Part shown: in pieces, positions 7,677-16,979 of the stretch
Layout of the letters: each line of letters opens with the position of its first letter
Position numbering within the stretch: position 1 is the first letter of the stretch
NCBI GenBank assembly: GCA_964636505.1
Contig: CAZWRY010000004.1
Span: forward strand, 1-64,000
DNA length: 64,000 nt
Origin: CAZSCF01 sp964636505
GTDB taxonomy: Bacteria; Patescibacteriota; Minisyncoccia; Moranbacterales; UBA2206
Direction: 5' to 3'
Position numbers and translations under genes: made by a program
The notes under the pieces: model-generated
What the model saw: the letters and a program-made list of their open reading frames with translations, nothing else
Told to the model about the DNA's origin: nothing
Databases searched by the model: none

Positions 7677-9623
7677 TTATTTCTGAAGTTTATCTATCGT
7701 CAGCGGACCGACAAACCCGGTTTGAGGCAATCCATTTTGAGCCTGAAATTTCCTTACCGCTTCAGTTGTAATCGGACCATAAATTCCGGTAATATATTGA
7801 GAATCAAGCAATTCCAGCTGATTGAGTTTCTTTTGAATATTTTTGACTCCTTCAGTTGTCCCAGAATCAAAATCCGTGCCGTTCACCAAGCCTCCGTTTT
7901 CGCTTGAACCGAAAGATAAGTTATCTAAATTTATTCGTTTATCAGCTTCTTCCGTATCAGCCCCTGGGTTAGTGACATATATTTTTCTCTTGTGATCGGT
8001 TTGGATTTCCATGAGTTTATCTAAGCAAAATTTAGCCACTATTTTCTGGCTGGATTTTTTGCTAACAGAGGAAGCTTTTTTGTTGCCGATTTTGACTTCT
8101 GCATCTTTGTCAAAATGTTTTCCTTTTATCGTAAGCTTGATCTTTTCACTGCAACTTCCATTATTGTCGATATATTTATATGCTTTCCAAGAAGTAATTT
8201 TTGCTTTTCGATCTTGTTCTTCATTTGAATTTGACTGATCTGCTTCATCTCCCTCATCCTCACCGGATTCTCCAGTCGTTCTGAAATTCCAAGTTGTTTT
8301 GTCGGAAATCCCGGCATAAAAATCAAAAGACTCGGTGTAAAAAGTGTCCGCATCGATTTGGATGTAAAAGTCGGTTCCTTCTTGAAAATTTTCGCCCGGA
8401 TTTATTGTGACCAAATTTCCATCAATTATTACTGTACCTCCGATTGCTTGTTTCTCCCAGGTTTCACCTTCATCAGATGAAAAATAGACATTTTCGCTAG
8501 AAAATATGGACAAAATAGATCCGTCTTGACTCAGTGCGCAGCCGCTCCACCATCCTGTATACAAATCACTACTCCAGTTTTCGCCTCCATCAATCGAAAT
8601 AAAACTGCCTACGGAACCGTTAGCCAAAAGATGAGACCCGTTGTTATCCGTTGCGACATACCAGCCTTCAGACATTAAAGGAGTTGGGTCATTAAAATCC
8701 CAGTTTGATCCGCCATCGGTAGACACATAAACTCCGCCTCCGGTATTACTGACTGTTCCCAATATTATAGTTGATCCATCATCATCCAGATCAGCCGATT
8801 GCCAAGAAAAACTATCGGAACTGGGAGGGCTGGGATTCAATTTGGTCCAAGAAGATCCTTTGTTATATGAAACATATACGCCTACGCTATTATTGCTAGA
8901 CCCTGCTAAAAGTACTGATCCGTCTCCATCAGAAGAAACCACATCCCAACTTTTGTCGGATACTCCGTTAGGAATAGATTCTGTCCAAGTCGCTCCGCTA
9001 TCTTCGGAAATATAGACTTTGTCCTGCCAAGCTCCAACTATCAATACGGAGCCATCGTTATCGGAAGCAACAACTTGCCAATTTTTAGTAACTCCCTCTC
9101 CTGCCGGATATCTGGTTGTCCAGTGCTCACCTCCGTCGGTTGAAGTATAGACATAATCACCGTTAGCTACAGCCACCATTTTTAATCCGTCATCGCTTAT
9201 TGCCGCGCCATTCCAACTCGCTCCCTCAACAGGAGCCACTTCGGACCAGGAAGAACCTCCGTCGGAAGATACAAAAATCTTGCCTGAATTATCAGCCACA
9301 ATCCAATTGGTGCCGTCGAGATCCGAAGCTACGCTTCGATAATCGGAACTTGAATTGACAGGAATAGTTTCTGCCGTTGAATCATCGGATGCTTTTTTAA
9401 TTTCAATATTTCCGGAATTCGTGGAAACTCCTTCCGAAAAAGTCATTGTTAAGTTTGAATTAACAGGAACATCAACCGCTCCGTCTTGGGGAGAATATTC
9501 AGTAACAGTCAACGCCGCGCAGACATTAGCTGCGAAAAAGAAATTGATCCAAAGGAAAGTAAGAGCAATTGCTGTAAAAATCGAATATGCCAGAATACTT
9601 TTTCGGATATTTTTTGTTTTCAT
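7677..9623 (-). CDS. Secreted multidomain protein (Big_5, Asp-box repeats, IPT-like, PG-binding)
   Basis: A 648-residue exported protein. An N-terminal signal or anchor helix spans residues ~10-35. An Ig-like Big_5 domain follows (SPQDGAVDVPVNSNLTMTFS). Seven or so BNR/Asp-box blades come next (SSDGGSSWSE, STDGGEHWTT, SEDSGATWTE, STDGGSNWDF, SIDGGENWSS, SSDEGETWEK). After an acidic linker there is an IPT/TIG-like domain (IKLTIKGKHFDKDAEVKIGN). The last ~65 residues are a peptidoglycan-binding domain (GIYGPITTEAVRKFQAQNGL). The Asp-box propeller is known in sialidases and sortilin-like proteins, but no catalytic set is evident. The likely role is a wall-attached adhesin or binding protein. Confidence 0.82.
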   Translation of the reverse strand: MKTKNIRKSILAYSIFTAIALTFLWINFFFAANVCAALTVTEYSPQDGAVDVPVNSNLTMTFSEGVSTNSGNIEIKKASDDSTAETIPVNSSSDYRSVASDLDGTNWIVADNSGKIFVSSDGGSSWSEVAPVEGASWNGAAISDDGLKMVAVANGDYVYTSTDGGEHWTTRYPAGEGVTKNWQVVASDNDGSVLIVGAWQDKVYISEDSGATWTESIPNGVSDKSWDVVSSDGDGSVLLAGSSNNSVGVYVSYNKGSSWTKLNPSPPSSDSFSWQSADLDDDGSTIILGTVSNTGGGVYVSTDGGSNWDFNDPTPLMSEGWYVATDNNGSHLLANGSVGSFISIDGGENWSSDLYTGWWSGCALSQDGSILSIFSSENVYFSSDEGETWEKQAIGGTVIIDGNLVTINPGENFQEGTDFYIQIDADTFYTESFDFYAGISDKTTWNFRTTGESGEDEGDEADQSNSNEEQDRKAKITSWKAYKYIDNNGSCSEKIKLTIKGKHFDKDAEVKIGNKKASSVSKKSSQKIVAKFCLDKLMEIQTDHKRKIYVTNPGADTEEADKRINLDNLSFGSSENGGLVNGTDFDSGTTEGVKNIQKKLNQLELLDSQYITGIYGPITTEAVRKFQAQNGLPQTGFVGPLTIDKLQK

Positions 9624-9715
9624 TTTTATTTTTCCCCGCTAATTTTAATTATTAAAATTTATTATACAATATAGATTATAACAAAAAATCAATTTTTAAT
9701 AAAAAGGATGAACAT

Positions 9716-9994
9716 TTATTTGAGCCAGAAAAAGAACTTGTCTTTCACCATTTTCCTAAATTCTTCTACCAAAATTACTGAAAAAGCTATGCCGACAATA
9801 ATCGCCCAATCCTTTCCATCCAAAGGAACTGTCCGCAACACCTTCTGAAAAAACGGATTATATACCGCCAATAATTGAAGTCCGATTACGATACCAGTGG
9901 CTCCGACCAGAAATTTATTGGAAAACGGATTGGAAGTAAAAATTGATTTCACCAATATAGTAGAGGACAGTCCTCGACTGAAAAAGTTATTCAA
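9716..9994 (-). pseudogene. C-terminal remnant of a P-type cation-transporting ATPase
   Basis: Only 92 residues remain, corresponding to the last membrane helices of a calcium-type (P2) ATPase (NPFSNKFLVGATG, YNPFFQKVLRTVPL, VEEFRKMVKDK). A full protein would be about 850-900 residues. The phosphorylation and nucleotide-binding domains are absent, so it cannot pump. The break is exactly at the decayed transposase gene (9987 onward), which suggests that the transposase insertion or a linked deletion removed the rest. Confidence 0.72.
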
Positions 9995-10620
9995 TAAAAA
10001 TGCCTTTAATTTTCTTCATATTGTCAATTTGACCTAGAGCGTACTTGAAATACTCTTTTTTATTTTTAAATTGTCCAAGAATAGAATCCCTCTCCAATAT
10101 TAAACTCGGTTTTTTATTCGTATATTCCTTGAAGCTCGACCATGCGTATTTTTCTGTTTTTGAGAACCCATGAATCTCACAATTGCAATTAACATATGCT
10201 GAAGTATATAACAGTTGCTCATTAGTACTTATGTGCGTCGCCTTAAATCTTCCTTGAAAAATAACCCCTGAATGCTTATATTTTCTATTAAAATACATTG
10301 CATACCCGGTGCATATTTTTTTCATAAATGTGGCTACGCCGCCTAGTTTCCTTTCTCGGAGTATCGGAGTATTAGATGAAAATGATTTGAATTCAAGCAA
10401 TATGCTACGACGACAACGAGCCTCTCTTTTTCTTTAGGATAAGCATCTATTCCTGCCTCTCGCAAATCATTTATAACCCAACTTGGCTTTTCCGTATTGA
10501 AATCAAGTAATCAATAAAGCGCAGAAAGTCCTTTTCTTGAGTAAAAATATTTTTCTTTTCTACTCCGCGATTACAAATATGATAATATTCTCCAATCGCA
10601 AATTCTATTTTCCTCCTCAT
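9987..10620 (-). pseudogene. Frameshifted RAYT (REP-associated, Y1) transposase
   Basis: Three frames together rebuild a ~211-residue RAYT/IS200-like transposase. The N-terminus starts at the ATG at 10620 (FAIGEYYHICNRGVEKKNIF). It hits a stop, resumes in another frame near 10440-10340 with the HUH motif (AYCLNSNHFHLIL), then shifts again to the long 3' frame (TGYAMYFNRKYKHSG, FQGRFKATHI). The total length is normal for the family, so it is an old copy disabled by at least two frameshifts. RAYTs act on short hairpins (REP-like). It abuts the ATPase remnant. Confidence 0.82.
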
Positions 10621-10680
10621 AAACAAATACCATCATTTCTTTTGTTTTTAGTCTAAAAAATAAAAAAAGTAAGCTCAAGG

Positions 10681-10752
10681 CTCCGCGACCAGGACTCGAA
10701 CCTGGAACCAATTGATTAACAGTCAACTGCTCTACCATTGAGCTATCGCGGA
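10681..10752 (-). tRNA. tRNA-Asn(GTT)
   Basis: A cloverleaf reads on the minus strand: acceptor TCCGCGA/TCGCGGA, D-arm GCTC/GAGC, anticodon loop CTGTTAA (GTT), T-arm CCAGG-TTCGAGT-CCTGG, discriminator G. CCA is not encoded. The stretches 10621-10680 and 10753-10894 hold no gene that I can support. A degenerate copy of a TCCGCCAGCTGGCGGA-like palindrome sits near 10840-10858. Confidence 0.97.
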
Positions 10753-10894
10753 GACTTAGTCTCACTTTTTGTTCTTGTATATAAGTCTCTTTCTATTATT
10801 TTTTAAATGATCGCTTCTTTGTATCGAAACTATCGCGGAATCCGCCAACTGGCAGATCAATTTTCAAAGCAAAATCTATTATATCAGAAAAAAT

Positions 10895-10928
10895 AAAATA
10901 GGCAAGATTTTTAGGCCAAGCCTATTTT
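10895..10928 (-). terminator. rpoD terminator
   Basis: A perfect 9-bp stem AAAATAGGC/GCCTATTTT is followed on the minus strand by ATTTTTT, 12 nt after the rpoD stop. Confidence 0.85.
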
Positions 10929-10939
10929 ATCCAATTTTT

Positions 10940-12283
10940 TTAATAATCTTTGAGTTTTTTGACTGAAACATGCTCTCTAATTCTCTCCAAAGCCTTGGCT
11001 TCAATTTGGCGAATGCGTTCTCGCGTCACGCCAAACTCTTGACCAACTTCTTCCAATGTGTGCACTACTCCATCTTCAAGGCCAAATCTAATTTTCAAAA
11101 TCTTTTGTTCTCTGGGCGTGAGAGTATCCAAAATTTCACCAATGTGATCTTTGAGTAATTTCCGAGAGGCCGATTGATTTGGCATGATAGTTTCAGTGTC
11201 TTCAATAAAATCTCCGAGCACACTATCCTCCTCACTGTCACCGACAGATGTTTCCAGGGAAACTGTTTCTTGAGAAATTTTCATAATGTGTCTCACCTTT
11301 TCAACTTCAATCCCCATTTCCACCGCGATTTCTTCCGGTAAGGGTTCCCGCCCCAAATCCTGCACCAAACGTCTGGTTACCTGAGTAAACTTATTTATCG
11401 TTTCTACCATATGCACCGGAATACGAATAGTTCTGGACTGATCGGCCAGAGCCCTTGTGATGGCTTGGCGAATCCACCAAGTAGCATAGGTTGAAAACTT
11501 ATAGCCTTTGCGATAATCAAATTTTTCCACTGCACGAAACAAACCAATATTACCCTCTTGAATCAAATCCAGCAAAGACAGGTTATGCGAACGTCCGACA
11601 TATTTTTTGGCAATGCTCACCACCAAACGCAAGTTGGCTTCGGTCAATTTTTGTTTGGCTTGTAAGTCTCCTTTTTCAATTCTCTTGGCTAAAGATACTT
11701 CTTCTTCAGATTTCAAGAGATCCACTCTTCCGATTTCTCGGAGATACATTTGCACCAAATCAGAAGAAGCTTCTTCAATATCGCCAATCAAATCCTTTTT
11801 CTTTTTCTTGCCGGACTTTATTGAATCCATCTCTTCTCCAATCTTGTCCGTTTCCATTTTCAACATATCATCCGAACTCAAAACATTAATGCCAGTTTTT
11901 TCCATTCTTTCATAGAACTCTTCCAGCTTGTCTATGTTTTCTTCCGCATTCGGAATAGCATGCAAAATTTCATCTTCAGTAATAAAGCCTCTTTGTCTCC
12001 CGCGTACAATCAAATCTTCCAATAAATTCATTCTTTTCTTCTCGGACGCTTCTTTCTCTTCGGCTGTTTTGCGGACAACTTTTTTGATTTTTTTGATTGC
12101 TTTGGATTTCTTTTTATCCTTTTTTGGCTTAATTTTTTTGTGAATTTTTTTAGCTAGCTTTTTTTTCTCGGCCGGCTTTTTCTTGATTCTCTTGGACACC
12201 TTTTTCTTTACCGGTTTTTTTATCGCCTTTTTAGCCATTTTCTTGGCCCTTTTAAGCCTTTTTTTCTTTATTTTTTTAACCAT
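10940..12283 (-). CDS. rpoD: Primary sigma factor RpoD/SigA
   Basis: A 447-residue housekeeping sigma-70. The start is the ATG at 12283; an upstream TTG (12298) is in frame but less likely. The first ~80 residues are extraordinarily lysine-rich (KKIKKKRLKRAKK and similar), a low-complexity extension before region 1.1. Region 1.2 (DLVQMYLREIGRVDLL), region 2 (EEGNIGLF-type LLDLIQEGNIGLFRAVEKFD, YATWWIRQAITRA), region 3 and region 4 (ERIRQIEAKALERIREH) are all complete, so promoter recognition should be standard. This fits the consensus promoters seen elsewhere in the window. The gene follows dnaG by 24 nt, as in the classic macromolecular synthesis operon, but without rpsU. Confidence 0.97.
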   Translation of the reverse strand: MVKKIKKKRLKRAKKMAKKAIKKPVKKKVSKRIKKKPAEKKKLAKKIHKKIKPKKDKKKSKAIKKIKKVVRKTAEEKEASEKKRMNLLEDLIVRGRQRGFITEDEILHAIPNAEENIDKLEEFYERMEKTGINVLSSDDMLKMETDKIGEEMDSIKSGKKKKKDLIGDIEEASSDLVQMYLREIGRVDLLKSEEEVSLAKRIEKGDLQAKQKLTEANLRLVVSIAKKYVGRSHNLSLLDLIQEGNIGLFRAVEKFDYRKGYKFSTYATWWIRQAITRALADQSRTIRIPVHMVETINKFTQVTRRLVQDLGREPLPEEIAVEMGIEVEKVRHIMKISQETVSLETSVGDSEEDSVLGDFIEDTETIMPNQSASRKLLKDHIGEILDTLTPREQKILKIRFGLEDGVVHTLEEVGQEFGVTRERIRQIEAKALERIREHVSVKKLKDY

Positions 12284-12307
12284 TTTTTTAATAAACAAAA
12301 TTTAAAT

Positions 12308-14122
12308 CTATTCTTTATTTTTCTCATTGATTTCTCCAAGAATTCGGCTGGCTTCTTGGCACAAAAACGTCACTGCTTCCCTGTCTTTTCTTTCCTCCGC
12401 TAATTTCAGATCATGTTGGATTTTTTCCAACTCTGCTTTCTTGTTTTCTTTTTTGATTTCTTCCAGAATTTTCACAAATTCCTTTTCCGGATTATCCACC
12501 ATGATTTCTTCAATATTATTATTCAAGTCAAACCGATATTTTTTTTCAAAAAATATTTTCTCTACTTTTTTTTTGTTTTCCTCTTGGCTGATGCTGGAAA
12601 GAAGATTATCTAAATTAAAACCGAGCTTCTCCCCGTTTTCAAGCATAAATTTTAACAAGGCCTCTTTTTGAAAAACAGGATTTTCTTTTTCCTCGTTAAA
12701 AGCTTTCTTCCAAACATTTTTATAAACCAACATAAGCCCAATAATTTCTTGGACTAGAGTTTCTTTCTTGGTTTTAGGAGAAAAAGTCTCCTCGCTTTTC
12801 ACGCTTCCCCCTGAAGTGTTCGTTGTTGTACTCTTAATATTAGCTTTTTTGAGCATATCCGTCAATATACCTTCTTTCACTTCTACAACTTCTGCTAGCT
12901 TCTTTAGCCAATGACTTTTGGTTATTTCATTGGTCAAATTCCCAATCATTTCCAGAATTTCATCAGTAATTTTATTTTTCCCTTCAACTTCTTTTTTGTT
13001 ATGCTTGGTTAGATTCTTTTGAAAAAAATATTCCATAGCTTCTGTTGCACTTTCAATGGATTTTTTCATCGCTTCTGGATTATTTTTGGCCAGTTCTGCT
13101 ACATCTTTTCCGGACGGCAGTTCAACTACTCGAGCTTGAACATCTTTTTCAAAACAGAGTTTCATGCTTTTTTTAGTCGCGGCTTCACCAGCATTATCCA
13201 TGTCAAAACACATTTCAACTTTATTAGTGTATCTTTTGATAACGCCCAAATGATCACTCGTCAGGGCTGTTCCAGAAACAGCTACTACATTTTTGAAACC
13301 TGCTTGATTGGCCGCCAAAACATCCAGATTACCTTCTACCAAAAGAACTTCATTTTTCTGTTTAATCTCACTTTTAGCTTTATCGATACCATAAAGAACC
13401 TTGCTTTTATGATAAACTTCCGTTTCCGGAGTATTAATATATTTGGCTTGTGATTCATCTTGTCCAGGAGTCACTCTGGCACTAAAACCGACTATCTTCC
13501 CATTTGTATCAGCCACCGGAAACATAATTCTTTCCCTGAACCTGTCATAAAATCCCGATCCGCCTTTCTTTTTTTCTGACTTGACCAAAAGCCCAGCTCT
13601 TTCTATTTCTGGAACACCGTATCCTCGACTTGTTAAAAATTTCAAAATGTTCTCCCAGCCTTTGGGAGCATAACCCAAGCGAAATTCTCGAATCGTTTCA
13701 TCTTTTAATCCTCTATCTCGTAAATAGTTCAGAATTTTGACTTTGCCTGGACCTTCCCAAAGCTGATATTCATAAAATTTGGTAGTAATTTCCAAAATCT
13801 CAAAAATTCTGTTTTTGTTAACTTCTGATTTTCCATCATATTTTTTTAATTCAACTCCGGCCTTATCCGCCAAAAGCTTCAGAGCCTCTCTGAATTCCAG
13901 TCCTTCCATTTCCATTACAAAACCGAAAATGTCCCCTCCTTTTTGGCAGCCAAAGCAATGCCAAATCTGTTTTTCTTCACTTACCATAAAAGATGGGCTT
14001 TTTTCATTATGAAAAGGACAACGAGCTTTGAAGTTGGTGCCCGCCTTGTCTAAACGGATATATTCGCCCAAAACATCGACTATATTAAGCCTATTTTTGA
14101 TTTCCTCGACATCAGAATTCAT
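12308..14122 (-). CDS. dnaG: DNA primase DnaG
   Basis: A 604-residue primase that makes RNA primers for replication. The CHC2 zinc finger is at residues ~37-62 (CPFH... HCFGC). The catalytic core with TOPRIM follows (LLVEGNLDVLAANQAG, and the acidic MCFDMDNAGEAA). The C-terminal ~170 residues are a lysine- and glutamate-rich helicase-interacting region that is poorly conserved. Start at the ATG at 14122; the gene runs into rpoD. Length is normal for the family. Confidence 0.97.
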   Translation of the reverse strand: MNSDVEEIKNRLNIVDVLGEYIRLDKAGTNFKARCPFHNEKSPSFMVSEEKQIWHCFGCQKGGDIFGFVMEMEGLEFREALKLLADKAGVELKKYDGKSEVNKNRIFEILEITTKFYEYQLWEGPGKVKILNYLRDRGLKDETIREFRLGYAPKGWENILKFLTSRGYGVPEIERAGLLVKSEKKKGGSGFYDRFRERIMFPVADTNGKIVGFSARVTPGQDESQAKYINTPETEVYHKSKVLYGIDKAKSEIKQKNEVLLVEGNLDVLAANQAGFKNVVAVSGTALTSDHLGVIKRYTNKVEMCFDMDNAGEAATKKSMKLCFEKDVQARVVELPSGKDVAELAKNNPEAMKKSIESATEAMEYFFQKNLTKHNKKEVEGKNKITDEILEMIGNLTNEITKSHWLKKLAEVVEVKEGILTDMLKKANIKSTTTNTSGGSVKSEETFSPKTKKETLVQEIIGLMLVYKNVWKKAFNEEKENPVFQKEALLKFMLENGEKLGFNLDNLLSSISQEENKKKVEKIFFEKKYRFDLNNNIEEIMVDNPEKEFVKILEEIKKENKKAELEKIQHDLKLAEERKDREAVTFLCQEASRILGEINEKNKE

Positions 14123-14171
14123 AGTTTATTAGTATAAAATAGAGTATATATACTATATTATAATATTTGGC

Positions 14172-14747
14172 CTAAAGCAAAGATTTTTTGGTTCCCCTCA
14201 TTTCTCTGATTATATCCTTGTAATCAGGTATGGTTTTAGCCACCAAACTCCAAAATTTCTGAGAATGATTAAATTCTCCCAGATGACAAAGCTCATGTAC
14301 GATAATATAGTTCGCAATTCTTTCCGGAAGCAGCGCAATTTTGTAATTGAAGTTTAAATTGCCTTTTCTGGAACAGCTCCCCCATCTGGTTTTTTGATTA
14401 CGGATGCTGATTCGCTTAAAATCAAAATCATAGAAACGATTAAAGTATTCGATTTTTTCACTAGCCAATTTTCTGGCAACTTCTTTGTATTTTTGTAATT
14501 CTCTTTTAGATCCTTGAGAAAAATATTGATTGCCGTGTTTTTTGAAATAGTTTAGCTTGCCCAAAATCCACTTGGCTTTTTCTTGAATAACTCTTTCGGC
14601 TGAACTTTCGCCAAAAAACAAAGAATTCGGCAATACGATTGTCACATTGCCATCGCAATTTATCGTAAGCCGCATTCTCCTGGCTCTGCGACTTCTGCGC
14701 AAAATATAGGCTATTTTTCCGCTAGTAGTTTCAATTTCTTTTTGCAT
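14172..14747 (-). CDS. YgjP-like metallopeptidase (DUF45)
   Basis: A 191-residue protein with the zinc-binding HExxH-type motif VHELCHLGEFNHSQKFW near the C-terminus. The N-terminal strand region (AYILRRSRRARRMRLTI) is typical of YgjP/DUF45 proteins. RWGSC (KTRWGSCSRKG) is another family signature. It is probably a cytoplasmic zinc-dependent peptidase; the substrate is unknown. It lies 49 nt upstream of dnaG on the same strand. Confidence 0.88.
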   Translation of the reverse strand: MQKEIETTSGKIAYILRRSRRARRMRLTINCDGNVTIVLPNSLFFGESSAERVIQEKAKWILGKLNYFKKHGNQYFSQGSKRELQKYKEVARKLASEKIEYFNRFYDFDFKRISIRNQKTRWGSCSRKGNLNFNYKIALLPERIANYIIVHELCHLGEFNHSQKFWSLVAKTIPDYKDIIREMRGTKKSLL

Positions 14748-14774
14748 GTATCCATTTTACCGTATAGACAAAAA

Positions 14775-14794
14775 AACCGCCAAATCTGACGGTT
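14775..14794 (-). terminator. Terminator after the small acidic/basic protein gene
   Basis: The stem AACCGTC/GGCGGTT followed by a T run on the minus strand lies 15 nt after the stop of the gene at 14810. Confidence 0.75.
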
Positions 14795-14809
14795 CAAATC
14801 TTAAAAAGT

Positions 14810-15097
14810 TTAGTTTTGGCCGGCAATCTTAGCCCTAGCCTGACTCAATCTCTTTTGCACCTCTTCTTCTTTGGCAAAAAGAATGCTATTTTCAGCCAGT
14901 TTCCCTTTTTTGGCAATTTCTTCATCCGTCATGCCTTTTTCTTCCTTCATTCTGGCAACTTCGTCTTCGGTAAAAGTTACCTTGGGGTACTGATATCTTT
15001 CCAAATTAGGATTTAATATAACTGGTTTTTTTTCAACCGGCTTTTTCTTTTCACTGACTTTTTCATCGGTCTTTTTGAAGAATTCAAACATACCCAT
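14810..15097 (-). CDS. Conserved-looking small charged protein, function unknown
   Basis: A 95-residue, strongly charged protein that I do not recognise. It starts MGMFEFFKKTDEKVSEKKK, has a short tyrosine/proline patch (NLERYQYPKVTF), and then a predicted helical region rich in E and K (EEEIAKKGKLAENS-like). No signal peptide or membrane helix is present. It has its own terminator and no clear operon partner. It is kept because codon use and spacing match the neighbours and no other frame is plausible. Confidence 0.6.
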   Translation of the reverse strand: MGMFEFFKKTDEKVSEKKKPVEKKPVILNPNLERYQYPKVTFTEDEVARMKEEKGMTDEEIAKKGKLAENSILFAKEEEVQKRLSQARAKIAGQN

Positions 15098-15172
15098 ATT
15101 CCTAAGTTTACTTATTTATATTTTAATTATACAATCTCTTTAAAAATTCTACAATTTTATTCCTTTATAGCT

Positions 15173-15262
15173 TGGCGGAAGCGGAGAGATTCGAACTCTC
15201 GATGCCTGTTAAGACATGCCACCTTTCCAAGGTGGTGCACTCGACCACTATGCGACGCTTCC
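15173..15262 (-). tRNA. tRNA-Ser(GGA)
   Basis: Minus-strand class II tRNA: acceptor GGAAGCG/CGCTTCC, anticodon loop TTGGAAA (GGA), long variable arm typical of serine tRNA, T-arm GAGAG-TTCGAAT-CTCTC, discriminator G. Unlike the Asn and Gly tRNAs here, the CCA end is encoded (15173-15175). Confidence 0.96.
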
Positions 15263-15305
15263 AAGTTTTTATGCCTTACTAAGTTTAAGGCAAATGGTCA
15301 TATTG

Positions 15306-16409
15306 TCAATTCTTTAGATCATCCAGCGGCGTGGCTTCTACTTTCTCAATAATTTCTCGCATCATTTTCACCGTTTCTACCGGATATTTACCATTAGCCG
15401 ATTCTCCAGAAAGCATCACAGCATCTGCCCGATCAATCACAGCATTAGAAACATCAGAAACCTCTGCTCGGGTTGGGATTGGATTTTCAATCATAGATTC
15501 TAGCATCTGAGTCGCTACGATTACCGGTTTATTTTTTTCTTGGCATTTAGTAACAATTTCTTTTTGATAAATGATTACTTCGCTCTGCGGAAGTTCAATG
15601 CCGAGATCTCCTCGGGCCACCATGACCATATCTGAAGCATCAATAATTTCATCAATATTTTTCATCGCTTCTTTCCTTTCAACTTTGGGAATGATTTTAG
15701 CCAAAACATTTTTGTTTGGAGAAAACTCCTCTATTTTTTCACGCAAATCCTGCAAATCTGTGGCATCCTTCACAAAAGACATAGCTACAAAGTCCACGCC
15801 CTTACTCAGAGCAAATTGCAAATCAGTCAAATCTTTTTTTGTTAGAGCATTAAGATTAATATCCGAATCCGGCAAATTAACGCCTTTATGATTTTTAATC
15901 ACTCCGCCACTCAAAACTTCAGTCAGCAAGACCCCATTATTTTTTTCTCGCACAACCAATTTTTTACTGCCATCTTCAATCAGAATTTCATCCCCAACTT
16001 TCATATCATTCGTGATACCTTCTTTATCCAAAAGAAGTTTTTTGTTATTTTGAGTTTGGTCATTAGAAATTGCCTGCCCGCTTACACGGAACGCGGCCAG
16101 GGGAAATTGGAAATCAGGCGCTACTTTAATGTCACTCACCAAAATAAACTCACCTTTTTTAATTTCTATATCCGATTGAACCAGAGTTCTGATACGGGGT
16201 CCTTGCAAATCAGCGATAACATCAATTTTTTTGCCAATCTCTCCTGATATTTTTCTTATTAAGTCAATAATTCGGCCATGCCAAGCATGTTCATTGTGAG
16301 AAAAATTAAGCCGAGCCATGTTCATGCCTTCTTCCATAAGCTGACGCAAAATTTCTTCCGATTCGGAAGCTGGTCCAATGGTAGCTACGATTTTGGTACG
16401 TTTCATCAT
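15306..16409 (-). CDS. pyk: Pyruvate kinase lacking the C-terminal domain
   Basis: A 367-residue enzyme converting phosphoenolpyruvate and ADP to pyruvate and ATP. The N-terminal KIVATIGPAS, the metal/substrate motifs MVARGDLGIELP and VATQMLESM, and the potassium-site region (RAEVSDVSNAVIDRADAVMLSGESANG) are intact. The beta-barrel B domain (residues ~70-165) is present. The family is normally ~470 residues; the protein stops right after the A domain, so the C domain that binds allosteric effectors and stabilises the tetramer is absent. It ends in a normal stop with no frameshift evident, so this is probably a true short form. Confidence 0.93.
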   Translation of the reverse strand: MMKRTKIVATIGPASESEEILRQLMEEGMNMARLNFSHNEHAWHGRIIDLIRKISGEIGKKIDVIADLQGPRIRTLVQSDIEIKKGEFILVSDIKVAPDFQFPLAAFRVSGQAISNDQTQNNKKLLLDKEGITNDMKVGDEILIEDGSKKLVVREKNNGVLLTEVLSGGVIKNHKGVNLPDSDINLNALTKKDLTDLQFALSKGVDFVAMSFVKDATDLQDLREKIEEFSPNKNVLAKIIPKVERKEAMKNIDEIIDASDMVMVARGDLGIELPQSEVIIYQKEIVTKCQEKNKPVIVATQMLESMIENPIPTRAEVSDVSNAVIDRADAVMLSGESANGKYPVETVKMMREIIEKVEATPLDDLKN

Positions 16410-16455
16410 ATACTTTAATCAATTATTTGTTTAAACTCCTATACTCATAATAACT

Positions 16456-16486
16456 GAAAAACAGGTAGCCGTAAAAGGCCGCCTGT
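16456..16486 (-). terminator. Terminator after the DUF4870-like gene
   Basis: The minus-strand hairpin ACAGG-CG-GCC/GGC-TA-CCTGT ends in TTTTC, 18 nt after the stop at 16505. Confidence 0.7.
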
Positions 16487-16504
16487 TTTCTATTGAAAAG
16501 ATGT

Positions 16505-16882
16505 CTATTTTATAATTTGAAATCCGCCAATCAAAGGTAATTTTTTCATTTCACCCTTGGCGCCATGAATAATTCCCATAACAGCAAAGATAATGAGCAT
16601 CAGCGAACCAAAAGGCAGGATAATAAACCAACCTAAAACAGGAATAATAGATCCGACAATGTTCACGGCAATGGCAGCTAAGAGTAAATTTAATTGCTGG
16701 TTGGCATGAAATTTGGCAAAAGGACTGTTTTTGGCATCCGATACCAATGGGATGAAGAATAAAATCGGAATAATATATCCGATAATCGCCATCAGTTTAT
16801 TTTTTTCAGCATCGGATGAGCTGGCTGTTTGAGCAACCGGCTGTTGTTGCGATTGTTGTTCTTGTTGATTTTGGTTTTCCAT
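16505..16882 (-). CDS. DUF4870-like small membrane protein
   Basis: 125 residues. A Gln-rich cytoplasmic head (NQNQQEQQSQQQP) is followed by three or four hydrophobic segments (residues ~30-47, 60-85, 85-110). The pattern HANQQLNLLLA plus a GWFIILPFGS-type loop resembles the DUF4870/Tic20-like family. The function is unknown. It appears to be a single gene with its own terminator. Confidence 0.72.
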   Translation of the reverse strand: MENQNQQEQQSQQQPVAQTASSSDAEKNKLMAIIGYIIPILFFIPLVSDAKNSPFAKFHANQQLNLLLAAIAVNIVGSIIPVLGWFIILPFGSLMLIIFAVMGIIHGAKGEMKKLPLIGGFQIIK

Positions 16883-16979
16883 TTATCCTGTTAAATAAGA
16901 TTTGAATCTCTTTGCGTAAGAGATGCAAATTTATTTGTAATTAATTATTATTTCCCCTTAATTTAAAATTTATTTTTTA

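Noticed and set aside
10681..10752. tRNA-Asn as the attachment site of an integrated element
   Set aside because: No direct repeat of the tRNA 3' end was found on the other side of the accessory genes within the window.
10571..10765. ORF across tRNA-Asn
   Set aside because: It is an overlap of the RAYT start and the tRNA with no protein features.
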